Source: Sarcophilus harrisii
Lineage: Eukaryota > Chordata > Mammalia > Dasyuromorphia > Dasyuridae
Direction: 5' to 3'
NCBI RefSeq assembly: GCF_902635505.1
Contig: NC_045426.1
Location: 539,288,818-539,352,817, forward strand
DNA: 64,000 nucleotides
Position 1 is the first letter of the stretch; each line of letters starts with the position of its first letter. This document shows positions 33,000-44,012 of this stretch, piece after piece. Position numbers and translations under genes: made by a program. The notes below the pieces were generated by a model that was given only the letters and a program-made list of their open reading frames with translations, did no database searches and had not been told where the DNA came from.

Positions 33000-34110
33000 T
33001 TTCTGAGCATGTTCAGTTTGTGTAACTTGGAACTCGTTTTGTTCTCTCCATCACATACATAGGGTTAACCTCTTTTGACTGTCTATGTCTTTAAAACTGG
33101 TGAGACCTACTTGGTTGATCTTTTCTGCCACTATTTTGAACCTGTTATTTTTGGATAATACTATCTGATGGGGCCAATAAAACCACTATGAATTAGAAGG
33201 AAAATTATTTTCCAATCTTTTTCTTTTACTCTCAGTTCTGAGAAATGTGCCTAGGGTTGTTTGTTTCTATTCTGTGTTACTTGTTTTCAGTTTCAGGTGC
33301 CACAGGTGTTCTGCACAAAATGGGAGTTTGAAGCATGATGACCTAGGAGCCAAAACTGCAGGCAAGGGTCATAATGACAGTGAGGCTAGCATGGAAATCC
33401 CAAAAGTCAGGGAAGTTGTCACTCAAGTCTAAGGAAAAATAAGGATTTGGAAATGGGATTATATTCTCTAAGAATTAAACTAAGCTACGAACCTAATATT
33501 CTTCCCTTCCCTAGAGATTGCAGGAAATAGGATTGTGCCTCCCACATATGGGAGGAATAAGTTTATATATTTATTAACATGCAATTTGAAGTAAAGATTC
33601 TTTTGTAAAAGATCCTTTGTTATATGTGTCTGGGAAAACTGGGCCCTTTGCATTTATGGGGATCTCTAGAGAGATTTTCTGCCTAAAACTTTAGTTTTTC
33701 AGATATTCTAAACTGTAAAATCCTAAAAAAAAAAGTTGGCAAATTTTTTAGGCTCTAAATGTGCAGTTGCTCTTCCCCTCCCTGCTCCAAAAGTATCTTC
33801 TCACAAGTCAGTACCATGGGTATAAATTTGTGAACTTTTCCTGACTGTTAAATACTGATACTTCTCGGTTTGTTGAAATCTGTATAGTCTTGATATAACG
33901 ATGTGTTCCAGAAGTTGAGACTTATAAAAATACTAAGTTTACTGTGTGAAATTTGGAACCATTAGACTGCTACTATCTAGTAAATATTTGTATTGCTTTT
34001 GTATTTAAAGATACAATGCTTGCCTTGTGAAAGCAAAATGACTTACAATCATGTATCATAAGAATTATCTGTGCCTTAAATTTACAAGTAGCTGTTATTC
34101 AGGGAAGGGG
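33000..34110. other. Repeat-free block with a weak exon-like segment
   Basis: At 33247-33432 an open frame of 61 codons is preceded by a pyrimidine-rich tract ending TTACTTGTTTTCAG (splice-acceptor-like, about 33277-33290), and is followed by about 650 bp of AT-rich DNA that reads like 3' UTR. The predicted peptide (CHRCSAQNGSLKHDD...) matches no family I know. It could be chance, a lncRNA exon, or a decayed retrocopy. Confidence 0.2.
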
Positions 34111-34700
34111 GGGATTAGCTTCATACCCTAGTTTTGTTCCTATAAATCCAAGTCCAAACATCCCCCTTGTGCTCAAATCCTGGTACCCTAGCTCCTGAGA
34201 GTTACCATGACAGAGGCTGGCTGTACTATACTGTCTACAATTCTGGCTCCAATATTGCCATGGCTCAAACCTCTGGTCCTGTGGGAATCATCTCTGGCAT
34301 GTGAAACTGAGGATGACAATTCAGAAAGAAACAAATAACCCCGACCCCTTTTCTGAAGTGAGGATAAAAGAGAATGAGCAGGGGGAGGCAAATTCTTCCC
34401 CTCTCATTGATTTAGTTCATGGCATCTACAGTGGTAACAGAGTTGCTAATGGGAGTCACTGAAAAAGAGCAGATAAAGAAACTGGCTAGGCCACAAGTCC
34501 CCAATCAAGAGAGGCTCTCCCATCCACATGGCAGAAGACATTGCAGATACCCTGTTAGACAAATTGGGTGTGCTAGAGAAGCCCGGGCTACACATGTATT
34601 GCTGCTGTCTCATTAAATCTAAATCCCCTCTGGTGTACCAATTCACAAATTCAGAAAGGTCATAACCAACCTAGGGACATTGTCATTATAGATTACTCTT
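34111..34700. other. GC-richer block, possible solitary LTR-like fossil
   Basis: More GC-rich than its neighbours, with a CTATAAATCC box near 34140 and TCATTAAATCTAAATCCCC near 34610. This arrangement recalls a retroviral LTR promoter and polyadenylation region, but no boundaries or target duplication are visible and I cannot name a family. Confidence 0.2.
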
Positions 34701-35871
34701 TCTGGGATGATTTTGATCCAATATATTTGGGAAGGGGGGGAAGCAAAGGGTCTTTTACTTATAACTTCAAAGAAAACAATTCTTTATTCTCTCATAAAAG
34801 AAAGTTACTCTAAATTTCTTTCACATATGAAATTGGAAAGGCATTAGAATCAGGTCTAAAAATAAAGAGAAGGAAGAGAACCCAGGAAAATGGGGCATTT
34901 GAGGAGGAATATCTGACAACTATACTTTATTGCTTACATTGTTTTCTCACAAATTCTCAGAACATATCACAAAGTTAATGGCTCTTAAATATTAAATAAT
35001 TATAGCAGAGGGAGAAAGGGAATTAGTTGGTTTCAGCAAAAGAGGAAAGAGGTTTTCAAATGAGATTTTGGTGATGAAAGCAACAGCAGATGAAAATAGC
35101 TGCATATTCAAGTTTCGGGATTGATGGAATATGTGCCCTTCTGATGATGCTGTGGACCACAAAAACTTCTTTCATGCAGAAAAAACAAAAGCCAAATGAA
35201 TTAACAATACAGAACTGTTCCTCATAAGAAATGATATGATAAGCAGAATTACAAGTAAGAATTGAACAAAAAAGAGCTAGGAGGCAGAATTGTATGTAAC
35301 AAGGCTCTCTAGTTAAGTTAGAATATAACAAATAAAAACAAGCAGTTACTCTTCAGGGCACTCTTTATGTTGTTTTGGTTTTGATTTTTTGCCTGTCCTG
35401 TGATTCTTACATTCATGGCAGAGAGAAATATGTTGTACCATAAAAGAGGATTCCCTCCTACCATATTATTCAGTTTGCCAAAAATGGAAGGCAAAACATG
35501 AGAATGGCTCCTCTTGCTAAGTCTGCTTTGGTTACATTTCCTATTACCAAGTAGACAGGAAGTGTTCTCAGACTCAGAAGCCAGAGCTAAAAGTAGATGC
35601 CTCATACTGAAAGAACGGAAATCAGATGGGATAAGGTTACTTTTCTGCTTCTTGAAGGCTTCAGGTGACTTCAAATTAATGGGAAATTTTTTTTTAGCGA
35701 GGTCTCTAAATCCTCTCACTTTCTCTCCTTTCTTTCCTATCCCTTCCTTTTCACATATATGTGGTACCATGCCAGTATTTCCAACCTATTAAGTACTCAA
35801 TTTTCCATGCTTTGAGACTGAGAGGTGAAAATTTCATTAAGAAATAGATTTTTTTTTTATTTTATCTGTCT
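34701..35871. other. Unassigned DNA
   Basis: A minus-strand open frame of 150 codons (35318-35770) and a plus-strand frame of 92 codons (35514-35792) overlap here. Neither shows a known domain or repeat origin. No other feature. Confidence 0.4.
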
Positions 35872-36131
35872 ACTGGACATGGTGGAACATGCCTATAATT
35901 CCAGCTACCAAGGAGGCTAAAGCTGACAGGTGTCTTGAGTTCTGGAGTTTTTATCCTCACTCTGGAGTTCTTGATCCAGTTTCTAATTAATATGGGAGTC
36001 CCCCAGGAATGAGAGGTGTGGCACCAAGTCGCCTCTGGAGGGATGTCACCCACCAACAGCTAGCTGATCAAAAGCCCTTTGCGTAATCCCTGCCCTTTCT
36101 GGTTGGTTGAGATAGGAAGACTCAGTCTTAC
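35872..36131 (+). pseudogene. 7SL (SRP) RNA pseudogene, full length
   Basis: 7SL RNA is the scaffold of the signal recognition particle. This copy follows the whole RNA, about 260 bp against about 300 in the functional gene. The Alu-domain head reads ACATGGTGGAACATGCCTAT, AATTCCAGCTACCAAGGAGG, then CTTGAGTTCTGGAGTT. The S domain reads AATATGGGAGTCCCCCAGGA, GAGGTGTGGCACCAAG, GCCTCTGGAGGGATGTCACC, with GCTGATCAAAAG following. The 3' Alu-domain strand reads GGTTGAGATAGGAAGACTCA and GTCTTA. An A-rich tail follows (CAAATAACAAAATTAAATAA). Many substitutions and small deletions mark it as dead. Because it keeps the S domain, it is a retrocopy of the full RNA and not an Alu/B1-like SINE, which lack that part. 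On the minus strand a short open frame (35862-36056) is a by-product. Confidence 0.85.
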
Positions 36132-37414
36132 AAATAACAAAATTAAATAATATTTTGTCCCTACCCAAATTCCTTCTGATAATACAGAGATGGTGCTGCA
36201 ATGACTATGTTCGTATTTATTTTTGGGTGGTAACTATCATAACAAAATGAGATCTCAGTTTTTTATACCTTTATCTTGTTCTGTATAAATGTCTGTATAA
36301 TAACAGGGTTATTTTGTATCAAGTTGGGAATATTAATTTGCTATTTGCTCCCATGTGACCAAAACCACATCCAATTCAGTAAGATATAGACAGAAATAAG
36401 TTATACTCCGTATGACATTCTGGGATCACACATAACCTTAAATATTAAGTCTTTTCACTATTGCCACCACTGTGAGTCTGACAATACCACCGGGGCATTC
36501 AGCTGGCCCTCAATCCTTTATCTATTATTAAACCAAAAGGAATACTGATCATTCTTAATAGTGCTTCTGTAAAGTCTCAACAAGCTAATATGGCCTCTGA
36601 AGTAAATGAATAGTTATTTCAGTTTTGTAAGAATCTGATCCTCTAAGGGTTTACCAGATGCCATATGTAATAGGGGAAGACAGTCTCTATCCTTGGGGGA
36701 CTACTGTCTAATAAGTTTTGTAAGATAGAAAAGCTCTTACAAGTACACACAAACAAATATCCTACTTATCAGAAAGGAGACCTAGAGTGGGATGGTGTTA
36801 CATACAATTAATTCTTAACCTGTTTTTCACAAGAATCCACCCCTGAAGGAAATGGAAGTTTTCTTCCCATTACAGGCTTTGGGATAGAGCTTTCCCTTTT
36901 CATATAAATAAGACTCTCCTCTCTGCATACAGAAAACCAAACAAATGTCTGTATAAATATTGCTCTCTCAAGAAACATTTCAAATATGTGTTACTGAAGA
37001 GAAAAGGCGAAGGTCAAAAATGAGAAAGGATAATATAATATGGCACAGGGACCTGACTGCCTCCAACATTCACATTCTTTTTCAACATTCCTTCTCTTGC
37101 CCATTACCCCGATCATGAGCTCTGAACTTCCATCAGGGGAGAAGGGAAGCCACTGAGAGAAGATGAGATTTGGAGGGAGAAGACACCAGGGGACTGTTTA
37201 CTATTTACTAGATATTTGAACAGTGACTTAAATACAAAAATGCATGCCAAGAATAATATCTGCTAGAAAGACTAACAGTATTTATCCGTTTAAACAACAT
37301 GGTGACAGAAATCTTCAGGCTTCAGTTTACATATTGATCAATTGCTTTGGTAAGAATTAAGGGGGTTTTGTTGCAAATCAATACCTGGACAAGACTCAAA
37401 ATTTTACAAAGGAA
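36132..37414. other. Unassigned DNA
   Basis: No recognisable gene or repeat. Confidence 0.45.
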
Positions 37415-37560
37415 GATGGATTTGGAGCTATCTAATTCAACTTCTTTATTTTACAAACAAGGACTTTGAAATCCAAAAAGTTTAGGTGATTAGTCCAACA
37501 CTATACAGGTACTGTAGCAGAAGAGCTAAGATTCTAACCCAGCTCTTTTCATGGCAAAAT
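37415..37560 (-). repeat. MIR fragment, antisense
   Basis: TTTGGAGCTATCTAATTCAA, CTTCTTTATTTTACAAACAA, GGTGATTAGTCCAACACTAT, ACAGGTACTGTAGCAGAAGA, AAGATTCTAACCCAGCTCTT. Confidence 0.7.
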
Positions 37561-38309
37561 ACTGGGCTGAAGATTGCTTATTTAAATAAGAATTCTAATT
37601 TATTCCTGAAAGCTATCAAATCTGACCAAGAAAATAACAGCTTACCATAATGCAGGCTCAAATATCAGATTCCCATTCCTTTCTCCCTCCAGCTCTCCAC
37701 CCCATCTCCATCTCTACCCCATAATGATGGCATGACATGAAATGTGAGCAGATGTTGATATATAAGTCCTAGCATAACTTTTTAGCAGTTGAATTTAAAT
37801 GAATTAAGAATTCTCAGTGCTACAGTGCTAGAATGTGTTCTGGAGCTTATAACTGATTCCAAAAAGCTTTTTTTTTAATCAAAATTTGTTCATGTCTGAG
37901 ACAAGTACAATGGGGAAATTCATTGAGTGATTCTACTCCTGGCCCTCCTCCTGACTTTCTGAATTTCAAAATCATGCCTTTTCTATGCCTGGCTCATTCT
38001 AGAGCTTATTTTCATGCCTGTAGCCTCCTTGGCCTCAAATAACCCAGTATCCCTTTGGCTGTTCACTCTAAAATATCCCTTCTCGAGGCTAATACCACTT
38101 TTCCTATTAATAGGTTCCTCAAGGAGTCTCTATTTTGTGGCATAGTCCAGGTTGGCCTACCTTTATTCTTTTCCTAGCCTTATGCCTGACTTTCTGGATT
38201 TCAAAACTATGCCCCAAGCATAGTTAGAGTACATTCATTTTTTTCCTCCCTCCCCCTCAACCACTTTTAATTGCCTTTTATGTATTGTCTTCCTGCAATG
38301 TCCTCATTA
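37561..38309. other. Unassigned DNA, perhaps L2-derived
   Basis: Two segments (about 37945-37995 and 38180-38225) repeat the phrase CTGACTTTCTG/A-ATTTCAAAA followed by ATGCC, about 240 bp apart. This suggests a local duplication. Family not assigned. Confidence 0.35.
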
Positions 38310-38403
38310 TAACTTGAGGTTTTTCAGGCACTGTATTTTGTTTTGCTTATATTTATACACCTAGCAAATAGTTTAGTATTCCACATATATTAAGTACTTA
38401 ATA
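38310..38403 (+). repeat. L2 3' end, degraded
   Basis: TAACTTGAGGTTTTTCAGGC, ACTGTATTTTG, ACACCTAGCAAATAG, ATATTAAGTACTTAATAA. Confidence 0.55.
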
Positions 38404-38520
38404 ACTTCTTTTTCTTTCTTTATTCCTTTCTTTGTTTCTTTTTTCTTTCTTTGTTCCTTTCCTTCTTTCTTTCATTCCTTCCTTCCTTTCTCTTTTCCTC
38501 CTTCTCACAGCCTCCTTCCA
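38404..38520. repeat. CTTT/CCTT-rich tract
   Basis: Imperfect CTTT and CCTT units over about 115 bp. It directly follows the L2 end, as if grown from its tail region. Confidence 0.85.
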
Positions 38521-39158
38521 TTTTTCCTTCTCTTGGAGAGAGGTTATGGCTCTGGAAATAGTACTCTAGATAATAGCAGACAAATATGCAAAATTTTTGT
38601 ACTTTCACAGCTACTACCTACTAAAATCCACTCATTAAGTGACCACCATCACATAATTAGTATCATTAACAACTGATATTGAATAAAACATACTCTATAA
38701 GTTTTGCTTTTACATATCTACTGATAACAATGCCTTTTTGGAAGATCTGAAATTTGAGAAAAGATCATCCAATAAGATTATGGCAGTGGTACATTATAAT
38801 TCTTGAATAGTTCCATTTCAATATCATGATGAATATTGTCTGTATTGCATTTTAGAGGTACCCCAAACCCATCTGTGACATTCTTTTTTCTCCCACATTC
38901 TTAGTTTGTTAGTTTTTCAATAGTTATTACTACAACAAAAATTTGAATTCATTTTATATTTGTGACCTTCTCAGAGTCTCATAGCATCAATACAAATATT
39001 AGCATCAGCTCCCATAATACATAAAAATAGGGTTTTCACCTTGTACAAAGAATTAGGAAATTCATTAAATTTTACCTCAGCCAAGGTGGGGGATGGGAAG
39101 TAAAGCAATAGATGTGATCAGACTAGCTCCACCAGAAAACCACACATAAGAGACTTTC
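38521..39158. other. Unique AT-rich DNA
   Basis: No recognisable feature. Confidence 0.5.
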
Positions 39159-39165
39159 ATATATG

Positions 39166-39207
<42 letters not shown>

Positions 39208-39258
39208 CGTGTGTATGCATGTATATACATATATATATAGTATACATAGTATATATAG
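39159..39258. repeat. Compound (TA)n-(TG)n microsatellite
   Basis: TA units, then about 14 TG units with one CG, then a TATACATA-type run. Confidence 0.9.
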
Positions 39259-40299
39259 CTATTTATAGATATGCCATTTTAACGAACACTCAATATTAAA
39301 AAAAAAAGTTAGCCTGCACTAACTATAGAAAAAAGGATTATTTCTATCAGTTTTTCAAACATTCACATTTAATATCCAAAGAAAGCACACAGGAAAAGAC
39401 AGCTGATATTAAGGTAGTATACTTATAATTTCTAGAGGGTTACGAAGGTGGTTTAAAGTTATTTAAACCAGATTGTGTATAAAGTGGAACTGGATGTGTG
39501 CTTTCTAATACATATACACATGATCACAAACCTTTGCCCTCCAAAATCTATGTCAGAGACATAGTTTCTTTTTTACTGCCATCTCTCTCTTCTCATGTTA
39601 ATGGCTTGTGGGATCTCCAGTGCAATTTCCTTAGGCTTCCAGTAAAATGAGATGAAGTTTTGGACTCCTTCCTGCTAAAGCACTTCAAGAGCTGGGATAG
39701 AACTTGCTCATGATCACACCAGGGGTAGCAGCTCCATCTCTCCCCTTTTCTATTTAGTTCAGAAACCACTTCTTTGTTGTTCCTGTTTCCATGACACAAG
39801 TCATCCACCTGGACCAACTCTAGGAGCTTGGGATGAGATGTAGGGTCATGACCTCAGGAGCTTGGGCCAGCTTTAGACAGACATCTTAGTTCCCCCTTTC
39901 TTTAGCTAGACATAAGATAAGGGATACTGAGAAAAAGTACTCATCCCCTGCAAAGTGCTTCTGGTCAGCACATCCTTCCTGATGCTATTAAACAGCATGG
40001 AGAATAAACTTTAGCATGAGCCTTTTGGTTTAAGACAAGAAAGATTATTTTTAACATATAATGATCCTCCTTGCTTTATGGATTCCATCCCCGCTCCCAT
40101 GGAACTGTGTTTAATGCCTTTTGAATGTCTGGATAGCATAGGAAAGAAGAGCATTCTAGAGCATGAAAAAACTGGTATGCTTTTCAGCAAAGATTGAATG
40201 TCCCTTTGGCGACATATGACCCAAAGTTGACCACTAGGCAGGTAAAGACTGTTCATAAGGAATCCTTCTTTTAAGACTCTCTTTCCTTAAGTCCTAGAA
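39259..40299. other. Unassigned DNA
   Basis: The part 39590-40280 is more GC-rich than average. Minus-strand open frames (39593-39817, 40011-40256) have no domain. It may be an old element I do not recognise. Confidence 0.35.
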
Positions 40300-40665
40300 A
40301 AATGTATATGAATTGATGCTGAGTGAAGCAAGCAGAACTAGAAAAACATTGTATAGAGCAATAGCAGGATTGTGCAATGATCAACTATGATAAATTAGGG
40401 ATTTTTTTGGCAGTTCAGTGATCCAAAGCAATCCCAATAAACTTTGGAGGGAAAATATCATCCACATCCAGAGAGTGAACACTATGAAAACTGAATGTAA
40501 ATCAACATATACATTTTCATCTTTTTTTCCTTCTGTTTTTATTTCTTGTGGCTTTTCCCTTTTTTCCCTCCCGACATGATCCATATGGAGTTTTTTTTTT
40601 AAAATTATTGTACATGTATAACCAAAAAAATGGTTTTTAATATGCAGCTGAGGAAAATTTTTTTT
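40300..40665 (+). repeat. Old L1-like 3' region
   Basis: TATATGAATTGATGCTGAGT, GAAGCAAGCAGAACTAGAAA, CATTGTATAGAGCAATAGCA, TTGTGCAATGATCAACTATG, CCACATCCAGAGAGTGAACA, ACATTTTCATC. These are the same successive blocks as in the L1 at 45080-45310, but more diverged. Confidence 0.75.
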
Positions 40666-41414
40666 TAATTCTCTCTACTTAATCATGTTATGCCCTAGGC
40701 AAAAGAATAATCTTATCAGTGCTTGATGTTCTGACATTACATCTCTCTACCTTATGACCATTTTCATACAGGTTTTCATATGGGAATAAGCTATATCCTC
40801 CTACCAAAATTGAGAGGAATCTGACTAATTAATATGGCATCACCCACCTAGCCCAAAAGACAACTACAAGAAAGGAGAAGGAGGAGGCAGAGAAGGCTCA
40901 AGTGAGAGCTAGCCCTTTAGTGGGAGGATGTGTCTGGTTTCTGTAGGTAAGGCTGGCTCCAACCCACTTCCTCCTCCTTCTCAAAGCAATCATTGGAAAC
41001 ACTCCCACAAGGCCTGAAGCTCTTGGCACCCTTCCCAAAGAAAATCCAAGCCTCTGAAGACTGTTTCTTATTTGATTAGGGGCCTCAGTTCTACTGCTCT
41101 CAGTCCCCCTTTGGGTCCAAAATGAAACTTCCCTGTCCTATCCTTGAGACCAATATGCCCAAGGAATAAGACTCAACTATCCAATCCAGTACATGCACCA
41201 AGTCTGCAGTGGAACCCACCAACAAAGGTGAGCAGTCTCTCAAAAAAGTCCTAGGTCCATCCCTCCAGTGGTGCCTTTTATCTCTTCTTCCTACAGCCTA
41301 AAATAGACAAAGGCTGGTGAAGTGCATTTTAAACTTTTGGTTATTATTGATTGTCACATGCAATAAGACTTAAAAATCTGCTTTCTATATATCTAAAATT
41401 ATATGGAAGGGGGG
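40666..41414. other. Unassigned DNA
   Basis: GC-richer at 40860-41290. No gene or repeat family recognised. A G run of about 11 bases closes it at 41409-41419. Confidence 0.35.
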
Positions 41415-42343
41415 GGGGGTTAAAGACTCCTGGACTTTTTATTGATGACTTTGGGTGATAGATAAACTATCTCCTCCCAAAACACTCCTCTGCAGCTGAT
41501 TCATTCCAGGTTCTTTGGACCAGTGCCTTTCCCAACACAAGTGAGATTTTCCTTTTGGGTTTAGCACCTTGAAGATTTTAACACTGCCCTGGGGTGGGCT
41601 AATAGTTCAACAATCTCACTTTCTGTTTGAGAAATCCTGGGATGGGGGGCGGGGTGAAGGGAATAAAGAAACAAAAGAAGTGCTTTTGCTAATTTTTCTC
41701 CCACATCTACAGACCCTTTGTAAAAAGTTTTACTGATGTATGACCAGAACCAGGCCAAGGAAATGGATCTTAAAGATTCAGGATACCTGTGCCATGCAAT
41801 CAATGCAATGTTTTCTCTAGATCTTGGAGCCAATGACCCAAATAGGTATGAGATGGAACCATTAAGAATCTGACATTATTAAAGGTTCCCAATATTATGT
41901 ATGGCTTCTTAAACTTGGGGGAAACAATTATGAGCTGAGTGAAGAGGCTAAGTCCTGGAGTCTCCATCAAGAATGGACCAAGTGAGGCTCAAATCTCTGT
42001 AGCTGAAATATAGGGGGAAGGTAAGGTCCCTGATGATGGCAAATAGAGTCACTGAACTCCCCAAATGCTTTAGAAACTCTACTAAACTGGGTTTTGTTTG
42101 TGTGTTTGTTTTTAAGATGTTTCTTTACTTTTCTAGAATATTTATATTTTCTTTTTTCCCTTTAAAAACATCCAAAAAAAGAAAGAAATCCGTGGGATCC
42201 AGGAGGCAACGAGGAAGCAACCCTCCCCCTCAAAAAATAATAAAAGCAAGAAAGTGTAGGCAGGCTCACAAAGATGGCAGTTAGTTGGTGACTCACTGAT
42301 GATGTGAAAAGTGGGAGACATCTCCAGGGAGGCAACAGGGGCC
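41415..42343 (-). other. Possible 3' UTR of the NDRG4 retrocopy
   Basis: This follows the pseudogene stop without any recognisable repeat. On the minus strand AATAAA occurs at 41438-41443, followed within 25 bases by the end of the GC-richer block and a G/C run. This fits the end of a copied mRNA, but there is no clear poly(A) remnant at that point. A degenerate T-rich run at about 42130-42160 is an alternative end. Inference only. Confidence 0.35.
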
Positions 42344-43495
42344 TCAGTAGGAGGATACCTCCATGGTATGGTTGAGGTATCCCAGGGTCTCCTTGCTCTC
42401 TGAGTAGGTGCAAGCCCAGAGGTAAGAGTCCTATACAGAGCTGGTACTGAAGAAAGGCAATACTGGATATCAACTGAGTCATAGTGGTTGATGGAATGTA
42501 GCCCATGCCTGGAATGAAGTACTTAAAGGCTTCAGTTTTCTGCACTAGATTTGGGAAAATCCACCAGAATAGGTCATTTTCAAGAAGGCAATATTGCTTG
42601 GGTCCAGTTTGCAATTATACTTGACCACTTCATCCTCTGCAGTTGCATTGTTCCCCATCATAAGCATTACTTGGCAGGGAAGGGTACTGGAGTTGGGGAT
42701 GGTCCTAGGCCAGTTTATGTCCAGGTCTCTGTAAATGTTGTATATGTTCCAGAAGAGTTGAAGGTTAGACCGATTCACCATGCTACCAATCTGCTACTGG
42801 GAGCTTTGCACCAGCTCCTCCTGGCTAAACAGATGAGAAAGAATTGTGGGAGGTAAAGTGCCTGTCAAGTCTGAGAATGTGGTAGCTGCCCATCCCATCT
42901 ATCCTTTGTCAATAGGGTCAATGTTCATGAGGTCCAGCCCTCTACAAGGTCAGGGAAAATCAGAGCAAGCTTGACCAGCCTATATGCTCCAGCTCCAACC
43001 CCAATGCCAAACAAATACTTTAATCCAAAGTGTTAGATCATGCTGGGAATCATAGTAATGAGCTGCTCCACTGGGGGAACTTGCTATCCCTGAATGAACT
43101 AGGATGCACCCATTTACTGACCGGGGCATCCATGTGACATGCCACAAAGTGCTTGGTGATTTCCTGCAGGTCTTCAAGGTGAAAGAAAGAGTTGAAGTAG
43201 AGCTTGTAGTTGAGGTTTATTTCATGGAAGGTAAGGATGGCAGAATGGTAGAGTCCTGAATCACTACATAAAGAGGGCCATATGGGGTCTCTGTCACATT
43301 CCTTACAGTCCACGTCTACAGCTGAGAGGAAGGCATCGGAATTCTCCAGCTCAGCGTCTTGCCCTCAAAGTAGTGTCCTCTCTTCAGTGAGTCGTAGCTT
43401 ATGGAATCCTACCTTGGTCATGTCCTGGAACAGCAGTCCACTCACTGCCCCTTAACTACCTCCTTCTCCTACTTGTCACCTGTGCCAGCCCACTA
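42344..43495 (-). pseudogene. Processed pseudogene of NDRG4
   Basis: NDRG4 belongs to the N-myc downstream-regulated family, inactive alpha/beta-hydrolase-fold proteins of brain and heart. Read right to left, this stretch follows the longer NDRG4 isoform almost end to end: near 43439-43340 a segment like the N-terminal 'GLLLHDVT ... SDAF' region (here GLLFQDMT and ENSDAFLSAVD); at 43050-43313 AILTFHEINLNYKLYF and EITKHFVACHMDAP; at about 42982-43008 GIGVGAGAY, then ALIFPDLVEG; at 42545-42781 NLQLFWNIYN, RDLDIN, VVKYNCKLDP; then TEAFKYF-like and GMGYIPS-like segments; and a C-terminus like NHTMEVSC with TGA at 42344-42346. RDLDIN and the AEDxVV segment favour NDRG4 over NDRG1, NDRG2 and NDRG3. 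The coding match is continuous although the parent gene has many introns, so it is a retrocopy. Several frameshifts and stops split it into at least three frames, so it cannot encode the protein. The start is approximate. Confidence 0.93.
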
Positions 43496-43744
43496 GGGAA
43501 ACCCCTGTGACATTCTTAAGACAAAAGATGTCAGCTAAATAATTTCTAACAATCTAAGCCTTGGGAGTAAATAGTATTTGTTAAACTGTACCAGTTTTAT
43601 TATTATTATTATTAAAATATATGGATTTTCAAAAGGCTTTCCCAGATCTTATTTTTTAATTTGTGTCACTACTCACCCCTAAATTCTACATTTGGTTCAC
43701 TCTTATATTTCAAAATTAAACTTATCTAAAGCCATCAATGTTTT

Positions 43745-44012
43745 GATAGGCAGTTATGTGATATACTGAATAGTTCTGGAGAAAGAAAAATCTAAGATCA
43801 AATACTGCCTTATATGCTTGCTTAGCTATGTGACTGAACAAATCATTTAAACTGTCTTTTGTTTTTCTTTATATCTAGCATACTTAGCACAGTACCTGGC
43901 ATATACTAGGTTCTTAGTCTCAACTGTGAAGTGGTTTTAATAATAACTACAATCTGCAGGGAGTTATAAATGAGATAACACAAGTTCTTTGTACCTTATA
44001 AATGCTAGCTAC
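43745..44012 (+). repeat. MIR/THER SINE carrying an L2 3' end
   Basis: GGCAGTTATGTGATATACTG, CTAAGATCAAATACTGCC, CTTAGCTATGTGACTGAACA, AATCATTTAAACTGTC, then at about 43856-43918 an L2-type terminus (CTTAGCACAGTACCTGGCAT, ATACTAGGTTCTTAGT), then the SINE continues: CAACTGTGAAGTGG, TTTTAATAATAACTAC, AAATGAGATAACAC, CCTTATAAATGCTAGCTAC. The tail is cut by the L1 at 44013 and resumes after 45571. Confidence 0.75.

Noticed and set aside
35318-35770. 150-codon minus-strand open frame
   Set aside because: No recognisable domain and an overlapping frame on the other strand. Left as unassigned DNA.
35862-36056. Small coding gene over the 7SL copy
   Set aside because: The frame lies antisense within a 7SL RNA pseudogene and is incidental.
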